The notes: generated by a model not told the origin, from the sequence alone. Shown: positions 36,222 through 51,850, counted from the stretch's first letter. The stretch: DNA of 64,000 nucleotides from Antitrichia curtipendula (GCA_951230915.1 OX579641.1:13804254-13868253), one strand, 5' to 3'. Translations and numbers: made by a program.

Positions 36222-39007
36222 ATGGAGGACAAGCAACAGCATTCCTCAGATCATTATCGAGTAGTGGTGGTGGGTGGAGGCTTGGCCGGCTTGGCTGCAA
36301 CTCGCATGTTGTCCGATTTCTATGGCCTCCATGATGATCACGGCGTGCTGCTTCTGGAGGCAGCTACTTCGCTCGGCGATAGGATCGAACACATCACGGA
36401 CCTTGCGCCCTGGCCTGTCGAGGTGCTTGCCGTTCCGTTGCCACATCTTCTCTCGGGTTTTCCATCCTACGGCGCTCTCTGTGAGTATTTGTACGTTTGG
36501 GTTTGGGGTTTTTAGGGTTTAGGCCCTCCATTCTATATGTGGTGGGAGTTTGATGTGATCGGCCTGATTCTCCAAGTTTAATCGTGTGATGTATGCAATT
36601 GGCGCGATTGGGCATACATACCATCTCGCATTCATGTGAAAATAAATGTATGTGTGTCATGTGATATTGTTATTGTCAAGTCACAATCGCATATTAACTC
36701 GTAGAATTTTATGGCTTAGGTTGGGTCTGAATTTATACACGGCTCGATGAACTCATCCTTCAAGGACATCGTTGACAAGATGGGCTGTCTAATCCGCGAG
36801 CTCCCTTATCATATCCTGTTTGCCATTTCCACCTCCATCATGGTGCATTGTTCTTCTTCCTTTTCAATGTGAACAACTTAGAAATAATTCGGTGTTCAGA
36901 TTGTGAGAATGATAGTATGGAGGCTTGTCATCGCAGGCGTGGCTATGACATTGGTGGTTGTATCGCTTTAGTATAAATTTTCTAGAAAAATTTGCTCTAG
37001 TTTAGTAACGTATTACTTGCAAATCAAGGTTTAAAACATTTCACTCGAGGCAGCAGACGCATCCAGTAATATCTTTTGTCTACTGTTGTCTGTCTTTGTC
37101 TTTGACTCTTGGCACGCAATATCTCCTATTGGATCAAAGGGGTTTCATTCTTAACATAGAATGCACCAGATCGATACTATCTCGGAGGCGAGCGCCAGAT
37201 CTTAAGTAGTAACAAAGCCGAGGAGCATGAAGATATCCAGCTTGTTCACAAATATTTCCAGAAGATAGCTTCCGAAGATCCAGATGCTCTTGACATATCC
37301 ATGGCTGCGTATCTTCATCGTCCGGGTGCCAATGCCACTATCACTCAGCTTGCTAAATGTGAGTGCTCTTTACTTTGTTATTGTTGGATATTTCTGTGCG
37401 AGCAGCGGTTGCGTTCTTAGTGGTGACACAGTTCTTTTCATTTAGCTCAGATTCTTTCTTCCCCAGCCTCCAGTTTATTGAGAATGCAATCGAGTACTCC
37501 ATGGTCATAAGCTAATGTCGAACATGTCATGTGTGGTGTGTGTAGAATTTGTATGCTGTATTTGTTGGATCTTGTCATTTTTTCCTTGTAGGGTGGCAGG
37601 GAGATTAGGTCTCTTCATTTCATTGTGTAACAAGCTTAAGACCCATGCGCAACGATTTATGCAAATGATTTTGGATGCTCCTTGAAGCAGCTTGGTGTGC
37701 GCGAGTGCATCCAAGAAGCCCAAAATTGGATATATGGGGATACCTACCTCATTCTTGACCGACCAATGTCGTCTGTTGTTGAATTCATCGCTAAAGATCT
37801 AAAGGTATTTCTCGTGTATCCTGTTTCTTCCGAAGTCCTCTAAGCACACACACTGCTCAGAGGGTTATGCTTTTTGGATGATCATGAGTCCTTTGGTACC
37901 TCCTGGGTATCCAGATTTGATTGGCATGTGGAATGTTGTCTCTGAAGAGGAAGAAGTCTACTGCGAAGTTGATTTGAGTGAATTGGACAATCTAAGAATG
38001 ATCTGGCAATGTACTATTGCAGGTGCGTTTGGACTGGGCTGTGCAACATGTAGAGTATGCGACACATGGAATAAAATTACAAAGTTCTGACGGCCGAATT
38101 GTAACAGCAGATTATGTGATACTGGCGGTCCTAGTGGTAAGACACATACTCTCTCCTGCAGCCCTCAATCGTGAAGATGACGTCAGAAGAAATAATTTCT
38201 ATGTGATAATTTTCCACCTAGGATATTAGTAGTTCTCTATAGGATCTAATTCGACTGCTATCTGATATTCTGGATTGCTTTGATAGAGTATTCTGCAGCA
38301 TGGAGTTCTCACATTCAGCCCCTCACTACCTAAACTGAAGTTGGAGGCAATTCACTCCATCAGCATGAATAATTGTGTTAAGGTAATGACCATTGTCTCT
38401 TTCTTGTGCATGATATCTAACTACTAGAGATCTTTCCTTGAAGAACTTGTAGAATTTTGCGAATTTGTTTCGATGCCAAAGACCTTTGGTGAGTGAGGAA
38501 TTGTTGTTCAGAATGATCAATCTTTTCGGAGTATATAGTAGCTTTCTTTTGACATGTGCTTTGTCCTGTTTACAGGTACTGATGGCATTTTCGGACAGTT
38601 TCTGGCCGAATGACATGTTTGATGTGGTTTGCACGAACTGCTTTCTACCAGAATTTTGGGTAACACAATATCCTACAACATCCAACTATACAGACGGAAA
38701 AACTTCCTTAGGGAAGTTTGTGGTCGTTGGCTTTATGGCTGGGGAGAGTGCTGCAGCTGCAGCAAAACTTCCGGAAGCAGAAGTCATACGCAGATCTTTG
38801 TTGCAGCTGGACGTTCCTCCCGTTCCCCTCCCTGCGCCGCAGTTCGCCCCGTTGGGAGCGTCAGCGTTTCCAACAGGGCCCATAAAAAAACACCTAACAA
38901 GCTTAGGTTGGAAATTTGTTCCAGCCTTGGTTGGAAATAAGTGCACCCTACAGGTTGGATATGGATCCTTGGTTGGTAATGGGTGGTTCTATCATAACAA
39001 AACCTAA
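36222..39007 (+). CDS. flavin-containing amine oxidase, 7 exons, C-terminally truncated
   Basis: FAD amine oxidase (polyamine oxidase/LSD-like fold); such enzymes oxidise amines to aldehyde and peroxide. Deduced exons: 36222-36422, 36720-36810, 37167-37358, 37641-37804, 38023-38136, 38287-38382, 38576-39007; total 1290 nt, 429 aa, in phase. Family signatures: VVVVGGGLAGLAA, the GxGxxG Rossmann motif (18-23), LLLEA (Glu46, ribose contact), VGSEFIHG (68-75), PYPDRYYLGG (96-105), IYANDFGCSL, DGRIVTADYVILAVLV, FSPSLPKLKLEAI, FSDSFWP (291-297) and GFMAGESA. Homology stops at QLD (about residue 365, 38812). The last 64 residues are Pro-rich at first (VPPVPLPAPQF) and unlike the family, which should continue about 100 residues to an FAGE-type FAD contact. 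The LEA is followed by SLGDRI instead of GGR. The exon 1 donor (GTGCTT) is weak and chosen by homology. The gene is possibly a decaying copy, or its last exons lie beyond an unseen intron. Confidence 0.75.
36811..37166 (+). other. AT-AC intron of U12 type in the amine oxidase gene
   Basis: Intron 2 begins ATATCCTGTT and ends AC. TTCTTAAC, one base short of the U12 branch consensus TTCCTTAAC, lies at 37148-37155, about 12 nt before the AC, the spacing expected for minor-spliceosome introns. Joining 36810 to 37167 gives ELPY-P-DRYYLGG, the conserved amine oxidase segment, in frame. A GT-AG alternative (GT at 36843, AG at 37169) shifts frame and meets a stop. Confidence 0.8.
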
Positions 39008-39823
39008 GGTATCCTCTATTAAAGCAAACTCTTTTTCTTAAACCAACAATTTTGAACACAATTTTTAAAAAAAAATCATATCACAAAGTTAGCAATTGAA
39101 AGCAAAAATAAATGCTATTGGTTTGAGAATTTTTAGAGTCTTTATGAATATACTATAAATTTTCAAAGTTTGAAGTCAGAGGAACAACAATTGTTGATAT
39201 GAGACTACCCTTAATCCCTAAAGCTTTTTTTAAGTCCGAAATTGTTTTGATTGTTTTGATGACCATAAATGAACTAGCAAAATTTGGAATTTAGCATGCA
39301 TAAATCTCACTCATGGAATGCCTTGAAGCCCTCAATTTTTTACATGCCATTAGAGCACTAAAGTCAAAAATGAAATTCTATAGTTAGAAGTTCTTCAAAA
39401 TGCATAAAAATTTATTTACAACTCTTTTGCTCCAAGGTGTTGGATTTTTTCAATTTCTAGAGTATTTTCAATTTTTGAGCCAAGAAACTTTAGGAATTAA
39501 TTGGGCATCCTTTGACTACAAAATACTTCAACTATTATTGGTTGCTTCAAATAATTCTTCAATTTGGTTAACTCCAATTGTGTCCAACTTGGTGTTAATT
39601 AAGGCCAAATCATATATGTAGTTTCTAGGAACTATATAAGTGACACTAATACAACATACCTCAATTAAGAAGGAGGTTTTATATCTATACAAGCTACTTA
39701 ATGTTTGATTTGTAGAGAAAAGGCAACTAGTTTATAGAAGTAGTTGAATTGTGGAGGTAAGAAGTACAACAATCCATGTGAAATATGGAAATTAAGACAT
39801 GAAAAAGCTCATACAACCAATCA

Positions 39824-41537
39824 ACGATGCTAGAATGTGAGCGGGGAGCAACGAGCGATGAGCGTTGAGCGACAAGCATTTAGACTTGAACGCTCAATAA
39901 GACTTTTTTTTACTAAAAATAGACATGTTAGAGTCATAAATAGTGATGTCAGATCCAAAAATAGTAATGTCAAAATTACCCAAATAAAAAAATTTAAAAA
40001 TAAAAATTTAAAATAATCAATTTATTGCTAAAACTTGTTTAATTTAAGGTAGTTATTTAGCACTCAAATGTTGTAGGTAGGGCCAAAAATAATAGCCTAA
40101 CCTCTCTCACAACATGAAAGGTAGTACAATTGAAGTGATGTACGAATGAATTTCATCCATGTCATCCATTCATTTTTTTGAAATAATTGAAAAATAATTT
40201 CAAATACTATGAGAATCAATTAATAGAAAAAAAAATTATGTAGCAAACGGCTCATTGCATCCAAGGAGACATTTCTTGTTGCCAAAGGACCTTCCTTCTA
40301 TGAGTTTGGGGGGTTATTTAAAATGTAATTTAAAAGAAAAAAATTCAAAATTATTTTTTTGATATAAGAAAGATTTTTTTTTAAATAATTAATTTTTTGG
40401 TCAAAATTTGTTTTTTTCCAAAAAAAAAATTCAAATCTTTTTTGATCAACAAATGGCTCCTCGGATCCAAGGAGCAATTTCTTGCTGCTAGAGACACCTT
40501 CCCTCTATTCATTTAGAGAATCTTTGAACTATAATTAAATTAAATTAAAAAAAATTAAAAATTAAAAAAATCATTTTTATTTATTTTTAAATTAGTAAAA
40601 TAATTCAGCTCAAAGCTCCTCGAAATCCGAGGAGCCTTCATTGGAATCCGAGGAGCCTTCATTGGGCTCCGAAAAGCCTGCTATTAGTGCAAACGGACCT
40701 TTACAAAGGACTTGAAACCTTTAAATAACCCTCAAACAACTTTTCTTGGCACCCAAAAAGGGATCCTCGGAATCGAGGAGGCTTCTCTTGGTAGTTAACA
40801 CTAGCAAGGAAGAGCTCTCCTCGGAATCCGAGGAGCTCTAAATAAAAATAATTTTTTTTTTTTAAATTGAAAAAAAATTTGAAAAAAAATTTGAAAAAAA
40901 ATTTTGAAATTTTTTTTTTGAAGTTTTTTCTTAAAAAGGTAATTGAATTTTTTTTAATAGTAGTTTAAATTTTTTCTAAATCAATATAGGAAAGATGCCT
41001 TTAGCAATAGAAAATTGCTCCTCAAATCCGAGGAGTCATCTATATTATTATTTTTTAATTATTTTTTTGCAAAATAGAAATTTTCTTTTGAAAAAAATAA
41101 TTATGAAGTTTTAAAATTTAAATTTAAATTTAAATAAACTCCCACATTAATATAGGGAAGGTCTTTTGGCAACTTCTCTACCTTTAATTCAAGGTACTTG
41201 AACATCGATCTTTATCTTAAACAACTAAATTTTTAATCCCATTCAAGATACATTCATCATCTAATGCAATAAACAACAGATGTATTTCATCCATCAAAGT
41301 GAACTACAAAAAATTCATTGAAATTTATTCATCTCCATTCATCTCCATTCATCGTCTTTAAACTCATTTATAGCCATAAATGTTTACCCTTAACCACGGA
41401 TATAGGCATCTTAAGGTGAAAAGTTTAAAATTTATCAAATTCTTTTTTAAAATAGTCATTGTTTCACGCTCATCGCACGTCGCTCAATGCTCAATGCTCA
41501 ACGCTCGTTGCTCCCTGCTCATATTTTAGCAACCCTG
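39824..41537. mobile_element. probable non-autonomous Mutator-like element, family E
   Basis: Ends read GCTAGAATGTGAGCGGGGAG and, inverted, GCTAAAATATGAGCAGGGAG, each running into a degenerate GAGCAACGAGCGATGAGCG repeat. Both sides are flanked by TACAACCAATCA (39812-39823 and 41538-41549). A long target duplication (9-11 bp is usual) with long inverted ends fits the Mutator superfamily. The interior is very AT-rich, has no transposase and carries the palindrome cluster at 40249-41036. Confidence 0.65.
40249..41036. repeat. cluster of about six palindromic 20-mers, CTCCTCGGAATCCGAGGAG
   Basis: Copies, mostly palindromic, lie at 40249-40270 (degraded), 40456-40475, 40615-40635, 40761-40780, 40814-40838 and 41017-41035, plus half copies at 40641-40656 and 40664-40677. 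They are GC-rich islands in almost pure A/T. Flanking text such as AATTTCTTGCTGCTA also recurs, sometimes inverted, so larger units were duplicated along with the hairpins. Confidence 0.8.
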
Positions 41538-41860
41538 TACAACCAATCATTGTCATAATCAAGGCAAAATAATGAAATGCAACAATTGATTTTGGAACTT
41601 AACTTCATATCTACATAGCTTTCTATTAGACAGTCCAAATTATAAATAGATTTTTGAAGGTGGAATTTGACTTGAATTTTCCATATTTTATTAGTTGACA
41701 TCATTTAAAAAGTCAATTTACAATGCTTCAATTAGGTCTAAAGTTTCGATGTGAATACAAATACTTTTTTTTCAATTAATTCTATGAGCTCCTACTTTGC
41801 CTCAAATATCTCAAAACCTTTTAGATGGATGAAGAACAATAATCTTTACTATAAAGGGCA

Positions 41861-42222
41861 CTTCACACTATGTCCGACCAAGTCGAGAGGCCGTGTCCAA
41901 ACTATGGTCAAGAGTCCAACAAAATGGGCTCTTTAATAGGCATTTCTTTGAACTCTCACCCAAAGTTTGGGCACGGCCTCTCAACTTGGATGGCCATGGT
42001 GAGAAGTCTCCAAATAACAAATAACAAAGTGTATGAGAAGAAAGAACAAATCTGATTTTCTAAGAAAAAAATTTGACGGATTCTCGATCATAGTTTGGAT
42101 CTCCATTTTTCCTGGACCCAAACTATAGTCAAGAGTCCATCAACATGTAGTTAATTTTCTGCCAGAATTGTCAGTTTGGAGGGCGGCGGGCTCTCGATTG
42201 TGATGTCTAGTGCGACTATTCC
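41861..42222. mobile_element. MITE, family B
   Basis: Begins CTTCACACTATGTCCGACC and contains inverted halves around AAACTATGGTCAAGAGTCCAA (AAGTCGAGAGGCCGTG / GCACGGCCTCTCAACTT). It continues with a block (CAAATCTGATTTTCTA...CTGCCAG) shared with 59827-60040. No coding capacity. Confidence 0.75.
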
Positions 42223-43472
42223 AATAGAAATGAACTTCAGATCCAATTCAAAATTACATTGTGATATTTGACCTCCCATGAACCATTAATGGAATAAATC
42301 CAACCATTCTAGACTAATTAAATTCCTACAAATTCAATTTGAATTTATTTAATCAAACATTGGAGGCATAAAATAAGAGACATAGAGGTTGGAAGTTAAT
42401 GAATAAGCTCATTTAACATTGAAAGGTGCATGAGAGATAAAATGAAATGTATCCCATTAGATTACTTATGACCTTGCAAATCTAAATGAACATTAATTTT
42501 AAGACAATTGACCTTGCTTTAACTAGTATAAAAGTATGTGGAAGAAATTTAAAAAAATTTGACCATGTAGATTGCAACATTTAATGTTTCTTGTGAAAAA
42601 GGTTTTCCTTGCACCTTTGGATACTTTTAATTTTTGCATTGTAGATTCTAAATTTGTATAAATTTACGTCGAAGAAATGAGTTGAAAGTTTTTGAGGGTG
42701 AATAAGATACTTGCCGTAGTAGAAATAGCTGAGAGATGGAAAAAATAATCAATTAATAGTTTTAAGATGAACTAAACTCAATGGACCCCTTTTATTCTTA
42801 GAAAACTATGAAATTATTAAACAAAACTAAGATTTTTTTGATTTTTTTTACTTCCCTAGCTATCTCAAGTATTTTATACGTAGGATACTATACCTTTTAC
42901 TCCAAGGTGTTAGTTGAAATAAAAGTAATATCCTAAAAATCTAATCGTTTTTTGTTATTCAAAAAAATTCAAAAATCTTGCCAAAAATTATAAACGTATA
43001 GGAGTTTGCCCAAACTTTCATTTATTCCTTAGAGGAATCATGGGGCCTCAAAGATTACACACTGTCATCATTTCCTTCCAAAATCTAATTATTTGAAGGT
43101 TATAATTCCATATGCACAAATCACAGTCTTCAAGAGTTTAACTTTTAAAATCTCAAGACCTATTTTTCATGAAAAAAAAGCTCAAAACTATACCTATTGC
43201 AAATTGTTTGTTAATATGTAACCACGTGATCTTGCACTAGACTAGTATAACTTTGACCATGTAGATTGTAAGATAGTTCATTGAAAGTGAAAGAAAGTAA
43301 TATGGATTTTTGCTCCTTGAATAAGTAGATTATAAGACTCAATTTCAATCTTTTTAACTCAAGATTTTTGTACTACAAATGTTGATTTAAAAATTTTGTA
43401 TTAAAAACTTGAATTGAAAATATAGTAAATTTTGATATTTAAAGTTTTGATTTTTATCCTTTTGAACAATTT
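42223..43472. other. spacer, no gene seen
   Basis: AT-rich, stops dense in all frames; some text (GACCATGTAGATTG at 42562 and 43256) recurs, suggesting old repeats. Confidence 0.5.
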
Positions 43473-44580
43473 TTAACCTCTAAAGGACCAGGGATGTTTG
43501 AGCATAGTCCTTGTTTTTTTGACTAGCTCTTGTAGCAAATAGAATTCCTCATTGTATAGAATAATTTTGATGATTCCCACCATTGAAATGAAACAAGACT
43601 TATTTAGCTTTCTTGTAAAAGAAAGATCAACAAAATCGCACAATTTTTGAGAAAATACCATCGTTGACAAGATTGATGAAAGATGTTTGGTTAAGGAGTA
43701 TAGTTTGTATGTACATTGAAATCAAAATGTTGAAATCGGAATGCTCAAAAGTGCTCCAAAAATTCTGATTTTTTCCCACGTGTGCATATCATCATAGTAT
43801 TGATGTTTTATTTTCCTCAAATCATTTTGAAGTGTAGAAAAAAAATATGAGAATGTGAAAGAATGGCCCACAATTAATTTTTCATTCTCAAAAAATTCAC
43901 CAAAAATTGCACACTTGATCATTTCTCAATCAAATTACATCAACAAATTTAGAAAATAAAGTCATCTAGGGTCTCTTTGGTGCTTACGGATTGTTACTAA
44001 GGTTCACATATCAAAAAAATTACAAATGTAGTTGTAGAAGACATGTGGTGGCCTTATGGTCCTTCAAAGGTTAACTAAAAGTAAGTACAAGATAGAAAGA
44101 TAAAATTAGATCATTAATTGCTCTAAGATGGGATTGAAACACGCTAATCCCAACAATTACATTGATCCAACAAGCAAATTGAACCTTGTAGAATTTTTTT
44201 CCCTTTAATTGCAAAATAGAGTTTATAAACAAATTCAGTATGTTAATTTTTCAAGAAAATGCAATGATTGCCCATGAAACAAGAAGCTCTATAATTTTCA
44301 CATCACTAATCCAAATGGAATGAATCAAAGTTGTCCTTGAAGACAAAAATATAATCTACAAGAAACAAGATTTTTTTTAAATTATTTCAAGTTTTGTATT
44401 TTTCTTGGTATTTTTACTTGCTATTTGACAAACTACTCTTAGAGCCTAATGTAGTCTCAAAAAAATTCATATATTTCTCTATCTTCAGAAAAAAAATCCA
44501 AAGAATTATGTCAGAAATTGAAGTCCAGCAAGCCTATCTAATATTCCAAGTGTCCCTCAAGGAGACTTTGGAACTTTAAG
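43473..44580 (+). mobile_element. probable family C relative
   Basis: Starts TTAACCTCTAAAGGACCAGG. The part at 44230-44370 matches sequence inside 53261-55540. The right border could not be found; a candidate (CCTTCAAAGGTTAAC) lies near 44074 but excludes the matching part. Confidence 0.4.
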
Positions 44581-46349
44581 AGTCAAGTTAAACCCACCCG
44601 CCATGTCATGCACTACATTTGATTAGGGAAAACAATATCTCTTATGGATTGAAGTATTATAACGTTTGATCATCATGGTGTTAAAATTGTGAAATTGATT
44701 TGAAGTTTTTCAATTCTCTTTTCACATGTCAAATATGAAAAAACAAAAAAAATATAGGCTTAAAGGGCATAACATATATAATTTCAATCTATTTACGGCT
44801 TTTAGAGAAATATTCTATAATTTTTTTAATAGTTTTTTAATGTGATTTTTTCTTCAAGATTTAGTGTTTTTGAGGCTCATTTCCAAGAGCCCTCAACACT
44901 TTAAAAAAAGAGAGATTGCAATGGACACCCTTGCACAAAATCTTGAATAAATAAAATCATAATCATTCATTTTCAAAATTGGATTGTTGATGCTAAAACT
45001 AAACTTCAAAAAGAATTCCCAAAAATGAAAACTACTAAAAATAGTAACTTGGTTAGGATTTATTTAACTTCAAAGCATTGTGAACATTGGAATATGGTGC
45101 TTTGGACATTTAGGGGTCAAGGATTAACTTATGGTAGTTGCCCCATTTCCAACCACCTTCCTGTTTCCAATCTATAGACTGTTTTGTTTCTGTGAAGTTA
45201 TGATGCAGTTCAAGGAATAGTTGTGATGCATTATAATTAGTTGTAAGGCTATCAATACTATATTTATGCTAAAACTAAACCTCATAGTAATTACATTTTG
45301 TGTAATAAAATTTTGGAAAAATATGCAATCCTTCCAAATTCTATTTCTATAAATGGGAAAAATTTAGGACTCAACAAACCTGTGCTCCAAATATGCGTAA
45401 TTGCTTTTAAGTGATTGGAAATGGGTCGTCTGCCATACTGTAGTTTGTTTACTGTATTTAATTGTCAGTATTGGAATAGCATTCAGTTCGGTGTATTTCT
45501 AATTTTTCCAATTTTTTTAAATGCACACCCATGTATTCAAGGATATGTCAGTATGGAACCTTGTCAGTTTCAAGGTTGCCAGGGCAGAGCTCAGTAACCC
45601 CAAACCTAAAAATGAAGATTAGATCACGAACAGTGTCGTCATAGCTTACTGTATCTAATTCCGAAACCAAATCAATTTTTTCGATCCCCCTCCCACTATG
45701 TACCTGACATAAACATGTCAGATTAGCAGAGCCCAAAAGTGGCTTATGCATGCAGTGCTTGCTTAGGCTGCAAATTGTACAAATGGATGAACTTCATTCA
45801 CTTATTAGAGTTAATTGTAAAGGTTGTCCTCAGTTGTAAAATAGTAGAGTGAGAGGAAGGTTTAATCAAGAATAATACGAAAAGAAAACCTTAAATTTCA
45901 TTAGACCCCAATTTTTATGCTCCAAGGAGTTTTGTTTTGTGTTTTTCTCAAACTCCAACTCTTGATCTTGCATTACACACTCTTTACAATTAACTCTATT
46001 ATGTAAAGTTTTGTTTAGAATGAATGGAGCCTACATCATTTGTTTGAATATTGCTTTGGATGAATGAGAAATTGTTTGGACAAAACATTGCTTCAATTGA
46101 AGCAGAGTTGAATTCATAATTTAAAATATGAATTCACAAACATTTGATGCAGCCCATAATACATGAGCATGCTTGCATTTAAGATTTTTCATTGTGAAAG
46201 GAGCCTTGATTCATGGAAAACAAAGGTGATTCCTTGCCTTGAAGTACGAGAATGTTCTGCAACGCTTCTGGGATAAATTGGAATAAAGATGTGTCAAATT
46301 ATACTCATTGGTGAAATGTGATTCAATACCCTTTCATTTTTTTGACAAT
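44581..46349. other. spacer, no gene seen
   Basis: AT-rich; no credible coding frame or clear repeat border. Confidence 0.55.
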
Positions 46350-47275
46350 TTAACCACTAAAGGTCCAAACATTGTTTTTTGACAACATAACGATTTTGAG
46401 TAGTTCACTTTTTACTTTTTTACTTGAAATTTTCTCACAAGATGTGCCCAAGAAGTAGCTTTAAGGCCCAACAATTTTCATAACTTTTGACTATGTGGTT
46501 AAAAAGTTATTGCATGATATGTCATTTTCATTAGTTGGTGGGCAGTCCGGGCAGCTAAAAAAACTTTTTTTTAAATCAATTTTTTTTAAAATAAAAAATT
46601 GAAAATGATTATTTAAATTTATATATCCATGGGAAGCTTTTAATCATTCCATTTTGATTAATGAGATGAAACTTACGAGGAGTTTTAGTTTGAGAGTAGT
46701 TATGGATTTTCTACTCCAAGATAAACTTTGAAGTCCTTTATTTAACTCAATTTTCAATATTTTTGAAAAAAATAAAAACATTGGGTGTAGATTTTTTATT
46801 GCAACATTAAAACCATTGGGATTGTCATTTTTAAATTTCATATTTCAATTCTTGACAATTTAGTGTTTTGAACATTCTCTACCTCTTTCTACTTACTATT
46901 TTTTCCTATATGTGTTACAATTCCAAATGATCTGAAAATTTTCAAGCATGTAGCCAACTTGCTTTGAAGAATGAATCCAAAGAGTAACCACCATTTTGGA
47001 CATTTTTTTTCAAATGTGACCTTGTGAAGTGTAGCTTCTTGAATTTTTGCAGGGACAAAAAAAGGATTTTTGTCAATTCAGACGCTACTATCTTGCAATC
47101 CGCACAGTGGAAATTTTTGAAATTTTTTCCTCAACTTCTCAAAATAGTTTAATACAAGATCATACGGTTACATTTTTCCAAAAATGTTATTTTCCTAAAA
47201 TTTGGTACTTGTATTAAAATTAGCAATTTTGGAGCAGTTTTGGTGAAAACATAGTCTCTGACCTTTAGGGATTAA
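46350..47275 (+). mobile_element. TIR element, family C
   Basis: Starts TTAACCACTAAAGGTCCAAA and ends CTTTAGGGATTAA. The interior shares GACAACATA, GTGCCCAAGAAG, GGGCAG and TATCTTGCAATCCGCACAG segments with 54393-55315 (inverted) and 56270-57177. No coding capacity. Confidence 0.7.
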
Positions 47276-47999
47276 AGTAACTAGATTAGAGCATTACCAC
47301 CACTTGTAGAGTTGCCTTATCTCCATAGTGAAGCATTGATGGTGGGCACTATCTTCTTCCTAGGCATTGCCCCTCCCTAACTCCCTAGTGTAGACCGTAC
47401 AAAGTTTCCCACACCATAATCCAAAATGCGCTACCTTCTTGACTCCCATTATGGCAACTTGTAAGGTTCCCAAAACTACAAATTGAAACATGAAAGTTGC
47501 TATAGTGACATTCCAAGGGCTATTTTTGAGGACAACTACATAAAAGTCTTGTATGAATTTGTCATTGTTGGGCATGGTTCAAGTTTTTCTGCCCATGCTA
47601 TGCTAAGGTATGAATCAAACATTTTGGCACGCTCGGTGCTTAGGAAACCACGCCATGTGCCATGGTGTGTGGTGGTGGAGATGTGACTCTCGGCTCCGAC
47701 CCTTGGGGCCCTGGACAGGTATAGGGAGCATGGGTGGAAATGTTATTAGGACCAATTTACATTATGGTAAAGGATCAAGAGTTCGTCAATTTCCACCAAT
47801 CACATTTCAAAAATCCAAGAATTCCTAAAATCTCGGCCTCTCGACCCTTCAAACTAGGTGACACACTTTGGAGGCCTTTGCCCTCCAAATTGACTATATG
47901 ACAAAACAATCAAAAATCTCCTTTTTGTTTATTTGTTATTTGTTATTTGTTATTTGGGTTTGGACAATATGAGTTTGGACTTGGACTTGGCCTTTGCAG

Positions 48000-48170
48000 G
48001 CTTCACACTATGGCCATCCAAGTTGAGAAGCTTTAGAAGTGAGTGGTCAAACTTTGGGTGAGAGTCCAACAAAATGCCTATTTCTCATTTATTGCCCATT
48101 TCTTTGGACTCTCGAACATAGTTTGGGCACGGCCTCTCGACTTGGATGTCTGTAGTGTGAAGTGGCCCTT
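48000..48170. mobile_element. MITE, family B core
   Basis: GCTTCACACTATGGCCATCC mirrors GGATGTCTGTAGTGTGAAG, about 170 bp foldback. A related outer block at about 47783-47850 (CAATTTCCACCAATCAC... CGGCCTCTCGACCCTTC) matches the inverted right part of 59827-60139, so the original element was larger. Confidence 0.75.
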
Positions 48171-48634
48171 AGAGCAGCTCTATTGGGCTACTAAAAGAAG
48201 CCCAGGAACGGGGCCAACGGGGCCTTTAAAGTGCTTTTGCCAAAAACCGCTCTCCAATACAACCGTTGTAGTCAACGGCATTTTTAGGCTCTTTACATGA
48301 GAACCCTTGCTCGACATTTTGGGTCGATTTGAAAAGCACAGAATGAAGAGCACAGAAATTGGCACGCAATAGCAAAAGTCTCCCTTTTTCAAGCCTTGTA
48401 ACATGTGCCAATTGATTGGAGCTCCTCTTTTGCATGACATCTCTTTTTTTAATGTAGAATCTTTTCTTCTTCTTCTTTTTATATTGCGAAAAGTCCATTT
48501 GAAGTTTGGCTTGCTGGCATTGCATTGGGATCATTTTTTTCTAAAAGTTGCAGGAACGGAATGAGGTCCGCCTCCTTGCGCTTCAAAAGTTCGATACAGT
48601 AAGTTTTTCAGTGTTCCCATTGGGCTTGCTCTTA
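48171..48634. mobile_element. MITE with TTA target duplication upstream of SRPK
   Basis: Left end TTAGAGCAGCTCTATTGGG and right end CCCATTGGGCTTGCTCTTA form imperfect terminal inverted repeats; a TTA is present at each border, as in PIF/Harbinger-type MITEs. No coding capacity. It abuts another MITE on the left and ends about 560 bp before the SRPK start codon. Confidence 0.6.
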
Positions 48635-48639
48635 GGTGT

Positions 48640-51850
<3,211 letters not shown>

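Noticed and set aside
36423..36481. Exon 1 of the amine oxidase extended to the strong GTGAGT donor at 36482
   Set aside because: The longer exon gives a phase that runs into a stop in exon 2 and interrupts the conserved WPVE-VGSEFIHG segment; the weaker GTGCTT donor fits the family.
40201..41040. CRISPR-like array in the palindrome cluster
   Set aside because: Repeat spacing is irregular, spacers are low-complexity A/T and partly repeated, copies are degenerate, and the host is eukaryotic.
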